64,000 nt of DNA. It comes from Rhodanobacteraceae bacterium (GTDB lineage: Bacteria; Pseudomonadota; Gammaproteobacteria; Xanthomonadales; Rhodanobacteraceae). Positions within the stretch are counted from its first letter, which is position 1. Each line of letters starts with the position of its first letter. Position numbers and translations under genes: made by a program. Location of the stretch: contig SCQS01000066.1 in NCBI GenBank assembly GCA_004299705.1, positions 1 to 64,000 of the forward strand, given 5' to 3'. Below are positions 1 to 8,284 of this stretch, piece by piece. The notes beneath the pieces are model-generated. The model had not been told where the DNA came from, did not search any database, and was given only the letters and a program-made list of their open reading frames with translations.

Positions 1-146
1 TAATCAGGCACACCATAGGCTATTGATTATATTGTATTTATTGAAATTATCATCTGTAACCGATTGATTTCTATATAAATCGAAAACGGCACTTTTTGCT
101 CCGAATGTACGGGAACCCCGAATCGGCGGTACTACGAAATTCGTAA
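1..146. other. AT-rich non-coding start of window
   Basis: The first ~100 bases are strikingly AT-rich against the GC-rich remainder. They contain TATATAAAT and the small palindrome GATTT-CTATAT-AAATC near 66-81. I see no convincing gene. It may hold the promoter of the next gene or the edge of a replication/partition region outside the window. Confidence 0.4.
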
Positions 147-224
147 TTGATCGCGACTTCGCCACCTGCGAGCATGGGCGCGGGAACGGTAGTGGCCGCT
201 GCAGGCCCACATGAGGAAACGCAA

Positions 225-1199
225 ATGCGCATGGTTTACGAGCTCGGGCCCATCGTGTTCAACGAATCAGGGCTCGCGCAAGCCGTCCTGCTCCTGCCCG
301 AAGCCGCGAGCTTCCAGATCGAGTTCAAGCGTCCGAGTGACCCCGTCATGGGGAGCTGCATGCACCTGGTCGACGCGTTCCGTCTGGTTTTCAGAAACGG
401 CACGTCCGCCTGCGTGGAAGGTCCCTATCTCTGGAAATTCAGGGAGTCGATTCCGCCAGCCTTCGGCGGAGACGATGTTGGGTACCTCGACGAAAATCCA
501 TACGGCGACGGCACGACAGAGGATTTGCTGAAGCGCGTGCGCCTGGTGCACGACATCGTGATGAGGCCGTCGACAACCGACGATACGGCCCAGCCGCCCC
601 TGAGCGTGGACGTGGACTGCGAGAAGCTGAGCTACCGAGTCACCCACCCGGCAGAGCTCACGGATGAGACGCAGATGCTGCTCGCCAACGCGTTGCGCCG
701 CCGGTTCGCGCCGATACAGGCAGAGGTAGATGCTTTTGCTGGATCCTGCCTTGCCAGCATGGTCACCAAGGGGCGGTGCCATTACGAGTTCAGACCGGAG
801 CCGAAGTACCCGACGATGCTCCGCAACACCCAGGTCTTCACGCCGTGGCCAGAAAACGCATTTGAGGGTACGTTGGACGGCTTGTTGGGTGAGCTGTGCC
901 CCATGGATACAGACTGGGGCCCAACACCAACCTTGGGCGCGCGGATCATCGAATGGATCACGCGGCGTGCTGATGAGGCCGTCCTGTCCATCGGCGGGTC
1001 ACGGAGCGCGGCGCGTACTGCCCTGTGCCGCGACTTGAGCGTGGGCGGAATTCGCGGCGGCGCGAAACCGACACCGGCTGCGGTGCTTGCGGCAATTCAG
1101 CGGTCCACAAACCCCACTTTCTCGGCCGATGTCCTGTACGAAACGTGGGTGCAAAGGAGTGCGGGACGCCCAGCCAGAGAGTTCTTGGCGCAGGGCTAA
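225..1199 (+). CDS. hypothetical protein, 324 aa
   Basis: Unrecognised soluble protein without signal peptide or membrane segment; I see no catalytic motif. In-frame TTG (147) and ATG (174) lie upstream, but ATG 225 is chosen because GAGGA sits at 213-217 with good spacing. Just before that ribosome site is GAAC (184-187) followed by an imperfect hairpin (GTGGCC / GGCCCAC), the same layout as the leaders found before many genes in this window. The next gene on the same strand starts about 180 bases downstream, after a promoter-like gap. Confidence 0.6.
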   Translation: MRMVYELGPIVFNESGLAQAVLLLPEAASFQIEFKRPSDPVMGSCMHLVDAFRLVFRNGTSACVEGPYLWKFRESIPPAFGGDDVGYLDENPYGDGTTEDLLKRVRLVHDIVMRPSTTDDTAQPPLSVDVDCEKLSYRVTHPAELTDETQMLLANALRRRFAPIQAEVDAFAGSCLASMVTKGRCHYEFRPEPKYPTMLRNTQVFTPWPENAFEGTLDGLLGELCPMDTDWGPTPTLGARIIEWITRRADEAVLSIGGSRSAARTALCRDLSVGGIRGGAKPTPAAVLAAIQRSTNPTFSADVLYETWVQRSAGRPAREFLAQG

Positions 1200-1244
1200 A
1201 CGCCCAACCATGGCGTGTAGTCGACATGCCATCGCAGCTACTTC

Positions 1245-1257
1245 GTTACCGTATTAC
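1245..1257. promoter_or_regulatory. degenerate GTAAC-N3-GTTAC operator-like palindrome
   Basis: GTTACCGTATTAC differs at two positions from the perfect palindrome GTAACCGTGTTAC seen at four other promoters here. It sits in the gap before the putative regulator gene at 1377, so autoregulation is possible, but this is inference. Confidence 0.35.
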
Positions 1258-1376
1258 ACCCGTCTCTGGTAACAGACAAAGCTGGGCGTGATGTAACATT
1301 GTCGGTAGACGGCACCATATCCATCCGATCCGAAGCCGTCCCACGCGGCCACGGCCGAAACGGAAGGAAGCCACGG

Positions 1377-3194
1377 GTGACGAACTGGCGCACGCTCACG
1401 GGGGCAATTTGGAGCAGGCTGCAGCGATGGCGCGAGCACGGCCAGGCACCGGCTGTTGCAGGAACGCCGGAGGTAACGGTGTCAGCGGAGCCGGCCGCCC
1501 TCCCACGGCCGCTCCCGTCCACGCCGCCTGTAGATCCGTTCCAGCAACTCTTGAACGCCGCTCCTAAGCCTGTCGACGTCGACTGGTTCGCCCGCGCCGC
1601 CGCCCTCTCGTCAGCTCGAGGCAGCAACGCCTCAATCACCGGCCGCTGGATGGGGATGGCGAGGCGTTCCGCAGGACTCTCCCACGCGGCCCTCGCCGCT
1701 GAATTGGGTCACGCCGACGGCACATGGTCAGCCAAGCGATGCGGCAAGGGTGCGGAACTCGGCGTGTCGATCGCTGACCTCAAGCAAGTCGAAAGCCTCA
1801 CCGGATTGCCGCTCCCGGATCGCGTGCGCCGCGCCGCGCGCCCGCTGGCCGAGGAAGATGAGCCTGCGCTGCGTCATCTGCCGCTGCACGTCCGCGCAAT
1901 CATGATGTATGAGGACGCGATGTCCAGAGTTGCATCCGCAACAGTCGCGGACGAAATCACGCTGCTGCTGAACGCGGCAGTGGACGCCACCAAGACGAAA
2001 GTGCCACAACATGAAAAGCTGGTGCTGCGTCGCAAGTTCGGCCTCCACATGGCCTCGCAGTCTGCGCCGGCGATCGCGCGCGACCTCGGTGTGAGCAGAT
2101 ACAGCGTGGAAACGATCGTCCAGACCGTGCTTGCCACCCTCGCTCATCTAAGCGGCCGCGTGGCTACGCCCGCACTGGACGAACTTGCCGTTAGGGTCAC
2201 CGAGGCGAACGGGGCCCACGTGGATCTGCTCGAGAAAAGCTGCCAAGAACTGCTGGGCAACATCGAGCCGCAGGATGCCGTACGCTTTCTCCGGCAATTC
2301 CGTCGCGACTACACGTTCAGCGTCCGCCGCACGCCAGTGCAAGCGGGCAACCAGCCGGTCGTGGTCACCAGCATCGCGCCTGCCTCGCGAAACCTGACCA
2401 TCGTGTCGCAGGCCGCCCGCGCGCTGACGCGTTACTCTGGCGCGTGCAACATCACGTCGCTGCTTGGCTACGCAACCGAGTGCGGCGCGGAAAACGTCCA
2501 TCCAGCCGATCTGCGCGACATCATCGGGACCCTTCCCGGGGCCATCTGGCTGGACGGTGGGCATGAATGGCTCACCTACGTTGATGAACCATCACCACTT
2601 GTTCGTCGCGTGGGCACGCTGCTGGATTTGAACGAAAGAGCGATGGACTTCGAGACTTTGTACGAGGGGCTCGTCTGTCTGGAGAAACGCGGTCAAGTGC
2701 CGTCCCGTCTGGCTGTACATGCGGAGCACCTGCCGCCGGCGTGGGTGGTGGGGAAAGTGCTGGAGACACATCCATGGTTTGGAAGTCCCCGCCAAGGCGT
2801 CTACTCGCTCGTCGTATCCATCGAAGACGACGTGAATCTCAATGAGGTCGAGGCTACGGTGGCAGCTTGCATCCGCGCCAATGGCGGTGTTGCGTGCCGT
2901 CAGGAATGTGCCGAGCTACTCACGGGAGATAAGGGGTCGTGGGAAGCAAGTAACAACTCGGTCCAGGGCGTGATCCGGAACTCGCTCTACTTCACACGAC
3001 TAGGGCGCGGCATCTACGGGATCCGCGGCCGTCACGTCGAACCGGCCGTCATTGAAGCGGCTGCGCGTCGTGCCGTGGCAAAGCGGCGCGCCGTCAGGGC
3101 CGAGCACCGCCGCCGCGCTAAGATGGGTACATGCGAACGCGCCTCGAACTCGATGCGGCCCTTGATGACCTCGAGCGGCGAATCCCTGACCTGA
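1377..3194 (+). CDS. putative DNA-binding regulator with sigma-region-4-like HTH
   Basis: A 605-residue protein. Around residues 210-250 it has a stretch that reads like sigma-70 region 4: EKLVLRRKFGL, then AIARDLGVSRYSVETIVQTV. Near residue 100 is a second possible HTH (MARRSAGLSHAALAAELG). The C-terminal ~200 residues look like winged-helix repeats and end in a basic tail (AKRRAVRAEHRRRAK). The GTG at 1377 is preferred because GGAAGGAAG lies just upstream; a TTG at 1299 in the same frame would add 26 residues. The 3' end overlaps the next gene by 64 bases. A DNA-binding or sigma-like role is inferred from motifs only; an anti-termination or repressor role is equally possible. Confidence 0.5.
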   Translation: MTNWRTLTGAIWSRLQRWREHGQAPAVAGTPEVTVSAEPAALPRPLPSTPPVDPFQQLLNAAPKPVDVDWFARAAALSSARGSNASITGRWMGMARRSAGLSHAALAAELGHADGTWSAKRCGKGAELGVSIADLKQVESLTGLPLPDRVRRAARPLAEEDEPALRHLPLHVRAIMMYEDAMSRVASATVADEITLLLNAAVDATKTKVPQHEKLVLRRKFGLHMASQSAPAIARDLGVSRYSVETIVQTVLATLAHLSGRVATPALDELAVRVTEANGAHVDLLEKSCQELLGNIEPQDAVRFLRQFRRDYTFSVRRTPVQAGNQPVVVTSIAPASRNLTIVSQAARALTRYSGACNITSLLGYATECGAENVHPADLRDIIGTLPGAIWLDGGHEWLTYVDEPSPLVRRVGTLLDLNERAMDFETLYEGLVCLEKRGQVPSRLAVHAEHLPPAWVVGKVLETHPWFGSPRQGVYSLVVSIEDDVNLNEVEATVAACIRANGGVACRQECAELLTGDKGSWEASNNSVQGVIRNSLYFTRLGRGIYGIRGRHVEPAVIEAAARRAVAKRRAVRAEHRRRAKMGTCERASNSMRPLMTSSGESLT

Positions 3195-3346
3195 TCGCGC
3201 GGCATCCAGAGGACGCGGATTTCTGGCCAGAGTTCGCCGGCATCGCCGACGAAATCATCGACAGCGCAAGCGCGAACGATTACGACCACGCTTGCGCGAG
3301 AATCGACACCTTGCTCGGCAAGCATCAACTGCCCGCTGCATCATAG
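3131..3346 (+). CDS. small acidic hypothetical protein, 71 aa
   Basis: Overlaps the 3' end of the regulator gene by 64 bases in another frame. The protein is acidic and helical in character (LDAALDDLERRIPDLIARH) and looks more protein-like than the overlapped regulator tail, so the regulator may be translationally coupled to it. No family recognised. Confidence 0.5.
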   Translation: MRTRLELDAALDDLERRIPDLIARHPEDADFWPEFAGIADEIIDSASANDYDHACARIDTLLGKHQLPAAS

Positions 3347-3357
3347 TTCGAGCGCGG

Positions 3358-4416
3358 CTAACCGCCAGCGAGCGACAGGTAACCGGTCGCCACCAGGCCC
3401 GCCCGCTCGATCTTGACCCTCGCGCATACACCGCTGATGCGGCCGTTCTGGCCTTCCACTGCAACGGCCTCAATGTGGGTTCCTTGGGCACTCGCTGCCG
3501 CGCGCTGCAAGGCCGTGAAGCGTTTGAACTCGGCGTCACCCATAGTCGTGGCAGCCGCGACCCGGGTGGGCCGCGGCTGCAAATCCTTGTAGCCGGCATC
3601 CTTGAGGATCACGTCTGCCAGCGCTTCGTTGACCTCGTCGTCTGCGGCGAATCCGGCCTCGTGCCGGTCACGGAGTGCCTTGGGGAGTCTCCGGTACAGC
3701 GCCGCGCGCTCGGCTGCGGCGGCGACATTCGCATCGCGCTTCTTTATTGCCTCGGGGTATTCGTACTTCTTCAGCCTCTCGATCTCTTCCTCAGTGGCGC
3801 GCTGGTTATCGGCCTTGACCTGCCTTACTGCGGCCTCGTACCTGAGCTTCGCCGCCTCCGTGGCATACGGCGCTTGCGGCATCGTCGGAACCTCATGCTG
3901 ATGGACCCTACCGATACATGACCAATCCGAATCCGTGCGGAAAATGCTGGCGTAAGGCACCACTTCGCCACTCTCATCCAGCCCTACAAAACTGCTGGTG
4001 TAGCTTGCTCGCCCAATGGCGTCATCCACACGCTTGTCGTCGCGCGCCTGTAGTTCAGCGAACGCTTGCCGACGCCACTCCAGCATCTCCGCGATGGCCT
4101 CGTGCATGCCTTCCGCGCTCGGCCGCTTCAACTGGAGAGGGCCGCACGCAGGGAAAGACAAGGCGGTCCTGTCTACAACTGCGGGGGTCGCGCGCCCGCG
4201 TTTGTCAAGGGTGTATTTCGGGGCTTTGATTGCGCTGGGGTCGGCGAGGATGCCGACTTGAGTTGCGTCGTGGCCACCGACCAGCACCGCCGCGAGAACG
4301 GCGCGCTCATCCTCGCCGAGCTTGGCGGGGTCGATGTCCAGAGTGATAGTGGACGATGGAGCGTCAATACCAGCGAGCAGCGCGGCCCGCTGGTCTACCG
4401 CGAAAAGAATCTTCAT
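3358..4416 (-). CDS. hypothetical protein with coiled-coil centre, 352 aa
   Basis: No family recognised. It begins MKILFAVDQRAALLAG and has a charged, helical, probably coiled-coil middle (RQVKADNQRATEEEIERLKK). ATG 4416 is preceded by GAGGTAG at about 4421-4428, a good ribosome site; the frame is open further upstream but without support. Last gene of the minus-strand group that starts at 5657, though the 156-base gap before it holds inverted repeats that could separate it. Confidence 0.6.
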   Translation of the reverse strand: MKILFAVDQRAALLAGIDAPSSTITLDIDPAKLGEDERAVLAAVLVGGHDATQVGILADPSAIKAPKYTLDKRGRATPAVVDRTALSFPACGPLQLKRPSAEGMHEAIAEMLEWRRQAFAELQARDDKRVDDAIGRASYTSSFVGLDESGEVVPYASIFRTDSDWSCIGRVHQHEVPTMPQAPYATEAAKLRYEAAVRQVKADNQRATEEEIERLKKYEYPEAIKKRDANVAAAAERAALYRRLPKALRDRHEAGFAADDEVNEALADVILKDAGYKDLQPRPTRVAAATTMGDAEFKRFTALQRAAASAQGTHIEAVAVEGQNGRISGVCARVKIERAGLVATGYLSLAGG

Positions 4417-4474
4417 GGCGGCTACCTCAATGTGTGTGTAACGCGCGCTTGTGGCGCGCGCCGTGACCCGTTGG

Positions 4475-4507
4475 CCATGCCGACGCATTGCGAAGGCGTC
4501 GGCATGG
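4475..4507. repeat. 12-bp perfect inverted repeat
   Basis: CCATGCCGACGC and its exact complement GCGTCGGCATGG are separated by 9 bases. There is no T-run after it, so it is not a standard intrinsic terminator. It lies between two minus-strand genes and could be an operator, a stabilising hairpin or a factor-dependent stop. Confidence 0.6.
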
Positions 4508-4572
4508 GAATCATGGCACACCAGCGATCGGGGTGCCGAAGTTCACTTCCAGTCGCGGACCGCCCAGGCGCG

Positions 4573-4860
4573 TCAGTCGTAGACGCGGATGCACACGACG
4601 GCGCCGGCACGCCGGAGGGTGCGGTCTGCCGCGGCCCGGCTCGGTGCGTGGAGCCATTCGATCGGATCAATGTGCTGGGCGTGGAACCCGACCACTATCC
4701 ACGGAAGTCCGTGTCGCAGCCGGCCGTTCCGGTAACGCTTAAGCAACTTGCGTTCAGTCGGCGTCAGTGAACTAAACAGGCGGCCGTCGAGTTCGAGCAG
4801 CGCCGGCAACGGTTCGCTCAGCGAGGTTTCCGTGGCATGACCTGGCGGCCACTCACTCAA
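4573..4860 (-). CDS. hypothetical protein, 95 aa
   Basis: Not recognised. The most likely start is the TTG overlapping the TGA of the preceding gene (TTGA), which argues for translational coupling; the nearby GGAG is very close to it, so the exact start is uncertain. The sequence contains TPTERKLLKRYRNGRLRHG and is otherwise featureless. Confidence 0.45.
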   Translation of the reverse strand: MSEWPPGHATETSLSEPLPALLELDGRLFSSLTPTERKLLKRYRNGRLRHGLPWIVVGFHAQHIDPIEWLHAPSRAAADRTLRRAGAVVCIRVYD

Positions 4861-5657
4861 GCTCCTGGCGTCCCATTGGGCTGCTGGCGATCACGTTTGT
4901 TCATCACCATTCCGCCGAGTTTTTGCCACCGCGCGATCAGTTGGGGCTGCATCTCCACGGGCAGCGTGTCGACGCGCAGGAGTACGCGCTTCACATCGCC
5001 GATTATCTTGGCGCATTCGTTCAGAGCTGGCGCATCCGCGTCCAGCCCCTCCTCCACTGACGAGAGCCAGCAGCGGTCGAGTGCCATATAGAGGGCCGCG
5101 TAGGGGTAATCGCTGTGCTCGTACCACTGGATCGCGGCGGTACGGATGTCGGAGCGACGAATTACTACCTCCCGAAGCGCCATGAGCGAGCGCTGCGACC
5201 GATCGAACAGGAAAAGGGCGGCGACGGCTGCCTCGTACAGCGCTTCGCGCTGCTCGCTACGGAGCTGCAAGGTTTCATAATCGGCACACATCGCAGCGGC
5301 CAGTCCGGCCTCATCAACAATCGTTGGTGACGGCGGATCGGGCTTCGCCATTTCGCCATCGGACATCGCCCACCATCGACCTCGCGCCACGCTGAAGCTA
5401 GTCTCGACGTCCAGGCTACGCAGATATATCACGAGCGATCCGTCCGCCTGCTGATACGGTTCGTAACGTGGCTGAACCGCCGGGGGCGCATGATGTCGCC
5501 GCTGATGAACCTGCATGTGGTTAACGAGAGCGTGTGTCAGCGCACTCATTTCTTCGGGGCCGCGAAACTTGATACGCTCAATCGCAACCGGTACGCCGCG
5601 GTCTTTCGCGGCCGCCTCGAAGGTGGATCGAGCCGTTCTGCGCTTGTGTTCGCCCAT
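4857..5657 (-). CDS. hypothetical protein, 266 aa
   Basis: Unrecognised, probably cytoplasmic. The N-terminus is basic (GEHKRRTARSTFEAAAK). ATG 5657 follows CGGAGG with good spacing. First gene of a minus-strand pair overlapping by 4 bases with the next. The 120-base gap upstream contains GACAAT, a possible -10 box. Confidence 0.55.
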   Translation of the reverse strand: MGEHKRRTARSTFEAAAKDRGVPVAIERIKFRGPEEMSALTHALVNHMQVHQRRHHAPPAVQPRYEPYQQADGSLVIYLRSLDVETSFSVARGRWWAMSDGEMAKPDPPSPTIVDEAGLAAAMCADYETLQLRSEQREALYEAAVAALFLFDRSQRSLMALREVVIRRSDIRTAAIQWYEHSDYPYAALYMALDRCWLSSVEEGLDADAPALNECAKIIGDVKRVLLRVDTLPVEMQPQLIARWQKLGGMVMNKRDRQQPNGTPGA

Positions 5658-5778
5658 AGCGCCTCCGGTCGGTCAGGATTGGGCCCCGTCCGTTGCCATT
5701 CGCATTGTCGCACGACGAGCCGAACGCGGCGCGCCAGGCAATCGCACGCCTACGGACAGCCGACAACCAGACCGGCGT

Positions 5779-6762
5779 CTACTCGGTGGCACCAAGCACC
5801 TCCACGATCCTCTGCGCTTTTTTCGGGCCCACCCCATCCACCTTACGCAGCTCGGCCTCGGATGCCTTGGCCACGGCTGCAATACTTCCGAAATGCGCGA
5901 TCAATCGTCGCGACAGTTCCGCATTGATCCCGGGGCACCCTTCCAGAACATAGCACTTGGCATCCAGCAGCGACTGTGGCTTGTGTTGACGCAACCCGAG
6001 CTCGTAGCCGAGGCCATTGCAAAGGTGCGTGGCCAGCTTCACGATCGTGTACGCGGTGCACACCGGGCCGGTTGTCTGCCACACCGACATGCCCTGGATG
6101 GCCCCAAGGAACGACATCGCACCGATCACCTGCTGCGGGAGCATCCGTTGCGCCTGCGTCCAGTCTCCTTCCAACAGCACGATGCCAACGCTCCCGGGTT
6201 CCATTTTGATGCGCTCGCTCTGGTCGAACAGCCGCTTGCTGTCGATGATCGACGCCTCGAAGTCGCTCACCGACTTGCGCTCGATGAAAAGCTGGTCATT
6301 TACCGAGTAGTCACCCAGCTCGAGGGTGCAAACCTCCACCGTGGTGTTGGGCGCCTTGCGAATCTCCGCGATCACGGCTTCAGGCTCACGGTGATCGACC
6401 TTGATCGTGATGTGGTTTGGCACCTTGATGGTGGACACGTCGAGGTGCTCGGCAGCGCCGGCTCCGCCTCCCGCTCGCACTTGCGACTGCCTCGACATCG
6501 CAGGGCTCGGCGCGGTGCACCTGGCCTTCAACGCCTCCCACTGCCCTGCCCCAGAAGCACCCGAGGGATCGAAACCGAGTTCCGCGATAAGCAACTGCAT
6601 CGCGCGCTCGATGTCTCCGGGGTCTTGGTCACCATGTAGCGCCAAACGCCCGCCGCGCGCCTTCTGGATGAAGAACTTGCCGGGCGTGGGCAGGCCATTG
6701 ATGTAGACCCTGTCCAAGAACGGACCGTTTGGGTGCTGCCAATACCTCAATTGCAAAGCCAT
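5779..6762 (-). CDS. ERCC4-type nuclease with C-terminal helix-hairpin-helix
   Basis: A 327-residue protein with an XPF/ERCC4 nuclease core: a D-H-R-E-P motif (IKVDHREPEAV, about residues 117-127), then GDYSVNDQLFIERKSVSDFE, the conserved ERKxxxD active site. The C-terminus has helix-hairpin-helix sequence (LRKVDGVGPKKAQRIVEVL), as in structure-specific endonucleases. It probably cuts branched DNA in repair or replication of the element. Start ATG 6762 follows GAGGG. Its leader contains GAAC, then AGCGCC / GGCGCT arms, then the ribosome site, matching the leader pattern seen elsewhere here. Confidence 0.8.
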   Translation of the reverse strand: MALQLRYWQHPNGPFLDRVYINGLPTPGKFFIQKARGGRLALHGDQDPGDIERAMQLLIAELGFDPSGASGAGQWEALKARCTAPSPAMSRQSQVRAGGGAGAAEHLDVSTIKVPNHITIKVDHREPEAVIAEIRKAPNTTVEVCTLELGDYSVNDQLFIERKSVSDFEASIIDSKRLFDQSERIKMEPGSVGIVLLEGDWTQAQRMLPQQVIGAMSFLGAIQGMSVWQTTGPVCTAYTIVKLATHLCNGLGYELGLRQHKPQSLLDAKCYVLEGCPGINAELSRRLIAHFGSIAAVAKASEAELRKVDGVGPKKAQRIVEVLGATE

Positions 6763-6811
6763 GTCGCACGCCCTCGGCAGCGCCCAGGGAATCGAGGCGC
6801 TCACGTTCGAG

Positions 6812-6817
6812 TGTATA
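6812..6817 (-). promoter_or_regulatory. -10 box for the ERCC4 nuclease gene
   Basis: TATACA with TGC directly upstream, an extended -10 arrangement, about 50 bases before the start codon. A partial GTAACCGTG half-site of the operator palindrome lies further upstream near 6868. Confidence 0.35.
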
Positions 6818-6890
6818 GCAGCGCACATGTGCGACGTTCGACCAGCTCTCGACGCGGTCGTGCTTGCGTAACCGTGAAATGTGCGACCAG

Positions 6891-6921
6891 TTGACGCGGG
6901 TCCTAACCGATGTGCTACACT
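6891..6921 (+). promoter_or_regulatory. sigma-70-like promoter for the small gene at 6959
   Basis: TTGACG at 6891-6896 and TACACT at 6916-6921, 19 bases apart, with TG one base before the -10 (extended -10). Predicted to transcribe the short gene that ends at the strong hairpin at 7167. Confidence 0.45.
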
Positions 6922-6958
6922 GAAAAAAGAAATCACGAAACACGTTTTCACCGACGCC

Positions 6959-7141
6959 ATGCCTACCAAACACACACAAGCGATGCCACCACGTGTACCG
7001 GCCAATAAGCCGGCGACGCGTCTGTGCGCCTCCGTGCGCGTGTGCGGGCAACTCATGTGGTCAGCACGCAGGTATCAGGAGCAGTGCATGCAGGCGTTGA
7101 GTGATTCCATTGAAGTCTTTGCGGGTGCGGTGCCGATGTAA
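6959..7141 (+). CDS. possible small protein, 60 aa
   Basis: Open frame between a plausible promoter and a strong terminator-like hairpin. The product ends with ARRYQEQCMQALSDSIEVF, which reads like real protein, but there is no clear ribosome site before the ATG. If not translated, the same promoter-terminator pair would give a small RNA of about 270 bases. Confidence 0.4.
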   Translation: MPTKHTQAMPPRVPANKPATRLCASVRVCGQLMWSARRYQEQCMQALSDSIEVFAGAVPM

Positions 7142-7166
7142 CGCTTTCAGGTCAAGCGAAACGCTT

Positions 7167-7199
7167 GTGGCCCTGGGAGCGATCCCAGGGCCACTTGGT
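7167..7199 (+). terminator. strong hairpin before the tRNA array
   Basis: GTGGCCCTGGGA and its perfect complement form a 12-bp stem with a GCGA loop (7167-7194), followed by a modest T-rich run. It ends the small transcript upstream and insulates the array. Confidence 0.6.
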
Positions 7200-7220
7200 T
7201 TCTGGGGATCGGAAAGTTCA

Positions 7221-7249
7221 TTGACAATCGGGAACGAAAAGCGTGGGTG
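7221..7249 (+). promoter_or_regulatory. candidate tRNA-array promoter (TTGACA)
   Basis: A consensus -35 TTGACA at 7221-7226, about 105 bases before the first tRNA. The base run 17 bases later (TGGGTG) is a poor -10, so this is only a candidate. No other promoter is obvious inside the array, where spacers are short. Confidence 0.3.
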
Positions 7250-7327
7250 ACACGGAAAGCACCCTTCACGAATAGCGACGGCCCTGGCGGGCTGGCGCCG
7301 GGCGCGGCCGAGTCCGCCCCGCATTCT

Positions 7328-7415
7328 GGGTAGGTGGCCGAGTGGCCGATGGCGGCCGTCTGTAAAACGGCATCCCGAACGGGACACGGTGGTTCGAATC
7401 CATCCCTGCCCACCA
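7328..7415 (+). tRNA. tRNA-Tyr(GTA)
   Basis: Acceptor GGGTAGG pairs with CCTGCCC; loop CTGTAAA gives anticodon GTA; long variable arm as expected for bacterial tRNA-Tyr; CCA encoded. First gene of the array. Confidence 0.95.
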
Positions 7416-7423
7416 TTCACACG

Positions 7424-7447
7424 GTGCTGGTGACCGCATTCCAGCAC
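7424..7447. repeat. 7-bp inverted repeat between tRNA genes
   Basis: GTGCTGG and CCAGCAC, 10 bases apart, in the longest spacer (43 bases) of the array. It could be a processing or pausing hairpin. Confidence 0.45.
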
Positions 7448-7458
7448 TCGTTCGCTGT

Positions 7459-7533
7459 CGCGGGATGGAACAGCGGTAGTTCGCCTGGCTCATACCCAGG
7501 AGGTCGCGGGTTCGAATCCCGCTCCCGCATCCA
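7459..7533 (+). tRNA. tRNA-Met(CAT), initiator-like
   Basis: CGCGGGA pairs with TCCCGC except the end: C1 faces A72, a hallmark of bacterial initiator tRNA. The anticodon stem is CCTGG/CCAGG, without the usual three G-C pairs of initiators. CCA encoded. Confidence 0.9.
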
Positions 7534-7539
7534 ATTCGA

Positions 7540-7615
7540 ACGTCGGTAGCTCAACTGGCAGAGCGGCGGTCTCCAAAACCGCAGGTTGGGGGTTCGATTC
7601 CCTCCCGGCGTGCCA
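7540..7615 (+). tRNA. tRNA-Trp(CCA)
   Basis: Acceptor ACGTCGG/CCGGCGT, anticodon stem GCGGT/ACCGC with loop CTCCAAA (anticodon CCA), discriminator G, CCA encoded. Confidence 0.95.
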
Positions 7616-7626
7616 ATCCCAAGTAC

Positions 7627-7718
7627 GGAAGCGTGGCCGAGTCTGGCTGATGGCAGTGACCTCGAAAGTCACCAAGGCGCATGCGCCTTCGCAGGTTCGA
7701 ATCCTGCCGCTTCCGCCA
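7627..7718 (+). tRNA. tRNA-Ser(CGA)
   Basis: Acceptor GGAAGCG/CGCTTCC, stem GTGAC/GTCAC with loop CTCGAAA, long variable arm typical of serine tRNA, CCA encoded. Confidence 0.95.
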
Positions 7719-7725
7719 ATTTCAT

Positions 7726-7800
7726 GCGGGTGTAGCGCAGCGGTAGCGCAACTGCCTTCCAAGCAGTCTGTCGTCGGTTCGATCCCGACCACCCGCTCCA
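7726..7800 (+). tRNA. tRNA-Gly(TCC)
   Basis: Acceptor GCGGGTG with stem ACTGC/GCAGT and loop CTTCCAA (anticodon TCC); CCA encoded. Confidence 0.95.
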
Positions 7801-7813
7801 ATTTCTGTTTCAT

Positions 7814-7903
7814 GGAAGCGTGGCCGAGAGGCTGATGGCGCCGGCTTTGAACACCGGAGAGGGCGCGAGTCCTCCGCAGGTTCGAATCCTGCCGCTTCCG
7901 CCA
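7814..7903 (+). tRNA. tRNA-Ser(TGA)
   Basis: Acceptor GGAAGCG/CGCTTCC identical to the Ser(CGA) copy. Anticodon TGA in loop TTTGAAC; the last pair of the anticodon stem is a C-A mismatch. Long variable arm; CCA encoded. Confidence 0.9.
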
Positions 7904-7910
7904 GCTTCAC

Positions 7911-7986
7911 GCGGGTGTAGCTCAGTTGGTAGAGCGCGACCTTGCCAAGGTCGATGTCGCGGATTCGAGTTCCGCCACCCGCTCCA
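7911..7986 (+). tRNA. tRNA-Gly(GCC)
   Basis: Stem CGACC/GGTCG with loop TTGCCAA (anticodon GCC); acceptor GCGGGTG like the other Gly tRNA; CCA encoded. Confidence 0.95.
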
Positions 7987-7990
7987 ATTC

Positions 7991-8080
7991 GGAAAGGTGC
8001 CCGAGAGGCCGATGGGACGCGTTTGGAATGCGCGCAGGCGGCTTGCCGCCTCGTGGGTTCGAATCCCACCCTTTCCGCCA
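7991..8080 (+). tRNA. tRNA-Ser(GGA)
   Basis: Acceptor GGAAAGG, loop TTTGGAA (anticodon GGA), long variable arm with GGCGG/CCGCC; the outermost anticodon-stem pair is A-C. CCA encoded. Confidence 0.9.
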
Positions 8081-8094
8081 AAGTCGCATCGCGT

Positions 8095-8170
8095 GGTGTC
8101 GTGGTCCAGTTGGTAGGACGCCGGTCTGTCTAACCGGAAGGCGCGGGTTCGAGTCCCGCCGGCACCGCCA
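8095..8170 (+). tRNA. tRNA-Asp(GTC)
   Basis: Acceptor GGTGTCG/CGGCACC, stem CCGGT/ACCGG with loop CTGTCTA; discriminator G; CCA encoded. Confidence 0.95.
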
Positions 8171-8180
8171 CTGTTTCAAA

Positions 8181-8266
8181 GCCGGGCTGGCGGAATTGGT
8201 AGACGCCCCTGCCTCAAAAGCAGGTCGCCGCAAGGCATGAAGGTTCGAGCCCTTCGCCCGGCACCA
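8181..8266 (+). tRNA. tRNA-Leu(CAA)
   Basis: Acceptor GCCGGGC, stem CCTGC/GCAGG with loop CTCAAAA (anticodon CAA), long variable arm, CCA encoded. Confidence 0.95.
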
Positions 8267-8284
8267 TCCTTCAAGGTCGCGATC

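Noticed and set aside
4-210. 68-residue minus-strand frame at the window start
   Set aside because: Overlaps the AT-rich promoter-like region and the start of a better-supported gene; protein composition is not convincing.
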